The notes beneath the pieces were generated by a model. It ran no database searches. It was not told where the DNA came from and worked only from the letters and a program-made list of their open reading frames with translations. Shown one piece after another: positions 14,645-17,362 of a stretch of DNA of 17,362 nucleotides. How positions within the stretch are numbered: position 1 is the stretch's first letter; every line of letters starts with the position of its first letter. Source of the stretch: Clostridia bacterium (lineage in GTDB: Bacteria; Bacillota; Clostridia; Christensenellales; CAG-138); assembly GCA_017435185.1 (NCBI GenBank), contig JAFSFN010000114.1, positions 1-17,362 on the forward strand, read 5' to 3'. Both the position numbers and the translations under genes were made by a program.

Positions 14645-16207
14645 TTATATCTTAACAGGGCACTTGCCGGGGAACGCTCTTGAAACAAGCGCATCCAAAA
14701 CAGCATTTACCGACAAGGGAGTATATTCATATGCCGCCACAACAGCGTCAGCTCTTTCTATCAAAGAAGCATCATACGGTGCGCCCATGAGCAATACGAC
14801 CAAAGGCTTGCCTGTTTCTTCGAGCTTTCTGAGTGTTGCAAGTTGACCGTCTCTGAATCTTGCATTGTAAAGTGCAACAACGGCAACATCATAATCATCG
14901 GCTTCGATTTCTTTCTCAGTTGCTTCGTCAAGCTCATTGAGGGGCATCGTTATGCCGACACAGTTTTCATATCTTGCCTGTGCATCTCTTGCTACCGAAA
15001 GTCTTTCCTTGTCAACATCCTCAGCGCCGACAAGAGCTATCGACTCGGGTGAGAAGAACTTCATTCTTCCCGCATCAAGAACATCAATGCCCTTGTCCGA
15101 CTGCGAAAGCAAGGTTATGCTCTTTGCAGAAATGCTTGCGTGATAGTCTATCATTTCCTGGTCGTCAACGAGTGACTTTGCATAGTCAAAGTCTATTTTC
15201 TGCTCGCCTATCAGGCCGTATTTTTCCTTTATACGCATAATTCTGTCATATGAAAGATTGATGCGTTCTTCAGTGAGTCTGCCGCTTTCAATAGCTGCAT
15301 AGATGCCCAAAACAGCTTCTTCAACAGCTTCAAACGTGTGCGAGAATGTAAGAATATCACAGCCTGCTTCGATAGCACGCACAGCACCCTCGGCAAATCC
15401 GTATGTGACCTTTATTGCGTTCATTTCAAGGCAGTCTGTAAGGACTATGCCCTTAAATCCCTGCTCACCGCGGAGAATCTCAGTCATTATTTTATATGAA
15501 AGAGTAGCGGGCTCTGTATCAACATCGGTGTAAATGACATGTGCAGTCATTATAGCATCTGCACCTGCTTTGAAAGCATCCTTAAAAGGCTTCCACTCTG
15601 TTTCTTCAAGCACACTGCGTTTTGTGTGGTTAACAGGATTTGCAAGGTGCGAGTCGGAAGTAGTATTGCCGTGACCGGGATAGTGCTTTACAGCAGCAGC
15701 CATACCGCCATCCATCATGCCGCCCATCATTGATACGCCGAGCTTTGAGACCATCTCGGGATCATCGCCAAAGGCACGAGCACCGATAATGGGGTTCTTG
15801 GGCTCTACATTAACATCGAGAACAGGAGCGTTATCTATATTAATACCTATAGCACGCAATATTCTGCCCGAATTATTGCCCAATGTATATGCATCTTCAG
15901 CACCGCTCGCCGCAACAGCCATTGTTCCGGGAATCAACGATGCACCGTCATATATTCTTGAAACAGCACCGCCCTCTTGATCAAGGCTGATAAGAGGAAC
16001 TATGCCGTCCGTATGTTCCATTGTCATATTTATAAGGTCCTGACAAAGCTGGCATGCCTGGTTGGACTTTTGAAGGTTTCTTCCGAACAACACAAAGTTG
16101 CCGACATAATATTCTTTTGCCAAACGCTTCGCCTGTTCATCAACATAGGGCGACGGGAAACCGGCACTTATCATTTGACCGATTTTTTTCTTGAGTTCAT
16201 TTGTCAT
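14645..16207 (-). CDS. Family 3 glycoside hydrolase, NagZ-like beta-N-acetylhexosaminidase
   Basis: This 520-residue protein has no signal peptide, so it is probably cytoplasmic. The TIM-barrel domain (about 1-340) has LISLDQEGGAVSR (72-84), the NagZ signature KHYPGHGNTTSDSH (174-187) with the His/Asp dyad (Asp185, His187), and LTDCLEM (256-262), where Asp258 should be the nucleophile. A C-terminal alpha/beta domain (about 345-520) makes it a two-domain type, as in Bacillus NagZ. It probably removes N-acetylglucosamine from muropeptide or chitin-type fragments and so belongs to cell-wall recycling. ATG 16205-16207 follows GAGGTG (16215-16220) at 7 nt; an ATG five bases upstream runs into a stop at once. 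It is followed by the DUF624 gene in the same transcription unit. The exact substrate is not fixed by the sequence. Confidence 0.92.
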   Translation of the reverse strand: MTNELKKKIGQMISAGFPSPYVDEQAKRLAKEYYVGNFVLFGRNLQKSNQACQLCQDLINMTMEHTDGIVPLISLDQEGGAVSRIYDGASLIPGTMAVAASGAEDAYTLGNNSGRILRAIGINIDNAPVLDVNVEPKNPIIGARAFGDDPEMVSKLGVSMMGGMMDGGMAAAVKHYPGHGNTTSDSHLANPVNHTKRSVLEETEWKPFKDAFKAGADAIMTAHVIYTDVDTEPATLSYKIMTEILRGEQGFKGIVLTDCLEMNAIKVTYGFAEGAVRAIEAGCDILTFSHTFEAVEEAVLGIYAAIESGRLTEERINLSYDRIMRIKEKYGLIGEQKIDFDYAKSLVDDQEMIDYHASISAKSITLLSQSDKGIDVLDAGRMKFFSPESIALVGAEDVDKERLSVARDAQARYENCVGITMPLNELDEATEKEIEADDYDVAVVALYNARFRDGQLATLRKLEETGKPLVVLLMGAPYDASLIERADAVVAAYEYTPLSVNAVLDALVSRAFPGKCPVKI

Positions 16208-16230
16208 TGCATGTCACCTCGAATATTTAG

Positions 16231-16283
16231 TACTACATAGTAGTCTACCGTAACATTATACTACATTATTGCATACTTTTTAA
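16231..16283 (-). promoter_or_regulatory. Promoter and operator-like repeats upstream of the GH3 gene
   Basis: On the minus strand TTAAAA (16278-16283), 17 nt, then TATAAT (16255-16260) makes a plausible promoter. Two copies of TACTACAT (plus strand) occur at 16231-16238 and 16259-16266. The first is part of an inverted repeat ACTAC-ATA-GTAGT (16232-16244), just downstream of the predicted transcription start. The second overlaps the -10. This placement fits a repressor operator. The TACTAC...GTAG form resembles BlaI/MecI-family operators, but no such regulator is encoded here. Confidence 0.5.
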
Positions 16284-16406
16284 GCTCTCTTTATGAAATA
16301 ATAGCATTTTTATATAATTTTTATTTTAGTCTCGACACAATTTCTGCGTTTTTAGCTTATATTTCCGTTCATACGCTTTACATCTGATTCATATTATAGA
16401 GCAAGT

Positions 16407-16435
16407 AAGTTTTCGTCCGTTCAAGTTTTTGTCCG
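16407..16435. repeat. 13-bp direct repeat in the GH3 upstream region
   Basis: AAGTTTTCGTCCG (16407-16419) and AAGTTTTTGTCCG (16423-16435) differ at one base and are spaced by 3 nt. A minus-strand TATAAT lies at 16393-16398, so the repeats would overlap the -35 region of a possible distal promoter for the GH3 gene. The rest of 16284-16458 is AT-rich and shows no gene. Confidence 0.5.
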
Positions 16436-16458
16436 ATTGCTGCCCAAGCATATAAAAA

Positions 16459-16485
16459 GCGAAGGGCAATCAAATTGCCCTTCGC
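16459..16485 (-). terminator. Terminator after the membrane-anchored surface protein gene, symmetric
   Basis: GCGAAGGGCAAT (16459-16470) and ATTGCCCTTCGC (16474-16485) form a 12-bp perfect stem with a 3-nt loop, or 11 bp with a 5-nt loop. A TTTTTATA tract follows on the minus strand and TTTTTAAG on the plus, so it can work both ways. It lies 32 nt past the stop of the gene at 16518-17362. Confidence 0.93.
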
Positions 16486-16517
16486 CTTTTTAAGTCATAT
16501 TGTTTCTGACAGCTTTA

Positions 16518-17362
16518 TTATCTCTTGGAACGTTTGCCTTCTTTTGCAGCTGTTACAAAGATAGCTGCTGCTGCCATCATCATTGTTACGCCAACTACGA
16601 GTACGGATGTAACAACGTTTGAACCGTCCTTCGGGCCTTCGATATCACCGCTGTCGGGTGTGGGTGTGGCTTCTACAGGAGGTGTGAGCTCAGGTGTCTG
16701 AGTTGCTTCAGGTGTCTGAGTTGCTTCAGGTGTCTGAGTTACTTCAGGTGTCTGAGTTGCTTCAGGTGTCTGTGTAACTTCAGGTGTCTGAGTTGCTGCC
16801 GGAGGCTCAGTTACTGCTGCACCGCTGTCATCTGCAGAGACAACTTCGGGAAGCACGCCGTTTGCCTTGTAGTAAGCAATTGCTCTTGTGAATACTACGA
16901 TAGCGTTACGGTATGTGAACTGACCGTTATAATCTTCGATTCCGCCGCCGGGGAATGAGCAGACCTTTGCAGGAGTCTGGTTATTGTTGTTCATGTAGTT
17001 CAACTGACGTTCTGCAACGTTTACATAAGCAGCTCTGCTCATAATCTCCGAATCGAATGTGTCGTTGGATGTACCGTCGGGTGCATTACATGCAACCAAC
17101 TGGAGCTCGGATGTTGTGTCGCCCTTGTCGAGGTTGATGATAGCCTGGCAAGCGAGTCTGAAGTAGGAAGCCATGTCAACGGACTTATCGCCAACTGTGA
17201 TAACATCGGGCAATGTGCCGCCTGTTGCTGTGTAAGCTGCGTATACGCCGTCAAGAGCGTCTACTACTGTTTCAAGAGCAACGGGTTCTGTGGGATAGCT
17301 GGGTGTGGGTGTTGCTGCGCCTTCCTTGACGAACTCAACGGAGACTTCTTCGGGCAATACGC
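16518..17362 (-). CDS. Membrane-anchored surface protein with PMBR-like module (5' end outside window)
   Basis: The frame enters from the right edge and ends at TAA 16518-16520, giving 280 residues in the window. The residues just inside the edge (VLPEEVSVEF) look like the end of another repeat unit (compare VLPEVV later), so the TTG at 17357 is not a start. A module of about 150 residues follows: TLPDVITVGDKSVDMASYFR, AYVNVAERQLNYMNNN and VVFTRAIAYYKANGVLPEVV. It aligns well by eye with the module in the protein at 1-3072 and has the pattern of pseudomurein-binding repeats (PMBR), known mainly from Methanobacteriales surface proteins. A TQTPE linker, one membrane span (SVLVVGVTMMMAAAAIFVTA) and a KEGKRSKR tail end the protein. 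It is probably a wall-spanning binding protein; the ligand is unknown. Confidence 0.85.
   Translation of the reverse strand, partial: VLPEEVSVEFVKEGAATPTPSYPTEPVALETVVDALDGVYAAYTATGGTLPDVITVGDKSVDMASYFRLACQAIINLDKGDTTSELQLVACNAPDGTSNDTFDSEIMSRAAYVNVAERQLNYMNNNNQTPAKVCSFPGGGIEDYNGQFTYRNAIVVFTRAIAYYKANGVLPEVVSADDSGAAVTEPPAATQTPEVTQTPEATQTPEVTQTPEATQTPEATQTPELTPPVEATPTPDSGDIEGPKDGSNVVTSVLVVGVTMMMAAAAIFVTAAKEGKRSKR
16691..16798. repeat. Six tandem 18-bp units encoding a TQTPE(V/A) linker
   Basis: The plus-strand unit is CAGGTGTCTGAGTTGCTT with a few substitutions. Six units run head to tail in frame with the minus-strand gene and encode the Thr/Gln/Pro/Glu linker between the PMBR-like module and the membrane span. 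Confidence 0.92.

Noticed and set aside
17355..17357. TTG as start codon of the right-edge surface protein
   Set aside because: No ribosome binding site can be seen, the frame stays open to the edge, and the residues around it match the end of a PMBR-like repeat. The true start is outside the window and a signal peptide is expected there.

Overview
The window looks like a chromosomal segment of an anaerobic, Gram-positive, Clostridia-type (Firmicutes) bacterium, probably from a gut-like habitat. The reasons are strong AGGAGG-type ribosome binding sites, sigma-A-type promoters, a clostridial-style aromatic amino acid operon, dockerin domains, BspA-type leucine-rich repeats and Thr/Pro-rich wall linkers. 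No rRNA, tRNA, transposase, phage gene or CRISPR array was seen.

Left arm (1-5160, minus strand): a two-gene operon for exported proteins. The first gene (3103-5160) is a BspA-type leucine-rich-repeat protein with a ten-unit PTET linker and a complete type I dockerin. The second (1-3072, running off the left edge) has a signal peptide, a glutamine-amidotransferase-like domain, a family-10-like glycosyl hydrolase domain, a module resembling archaeal pseudomurein-binding repeats, a Thr/Pro linker and the start of a dockerin.

Centre (5315-13682, plus strand): one dense operon, aroF-tyrA-aroB-aroA-aroC-pheA-aroE/aroK-aroQ. Its eight genes carry ten activities, from PEP plus erythrose-4-phosphate through chorismate to phenylpyruvate and 4-hydroxyphenylpyruvate. 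Only the final aminotransferase is missing. Upstream lies the most striking element of the window: a strong promoter, then a 38-codon leader peptide with 9 Phe/Tyr codons in a 13-codon run, then three mutually exclusive RNA pairings (protector, antiterminator, terminator). This is a textbook ribosome-mediated attenuator responding to Phe and Tyr. Feedback is also likely at the protein level, through the N-terminal domain of the DAHP synthase and the ACT domain of PheA.

Right arm (13710-17362, minus strand): a possible 12-residue Cys-rich micro-ORF; a two-gene unit of a cytoplasmic NagZ-like GH3 beta-N-acetylhexosaminidase and a DUF624 membrane protein, with a promoter overlapping TACTAC-type operator-like repeats; and the 3' part of a membrane-anchored surface protein with the same pseudomurein-binding-repeat-like module as the left-arm protein. 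Terminator hairpins separate the units. The intergenic stretch 16284-16458 is AT-rich and holds only a short direct repeat and a possible distal promoter.
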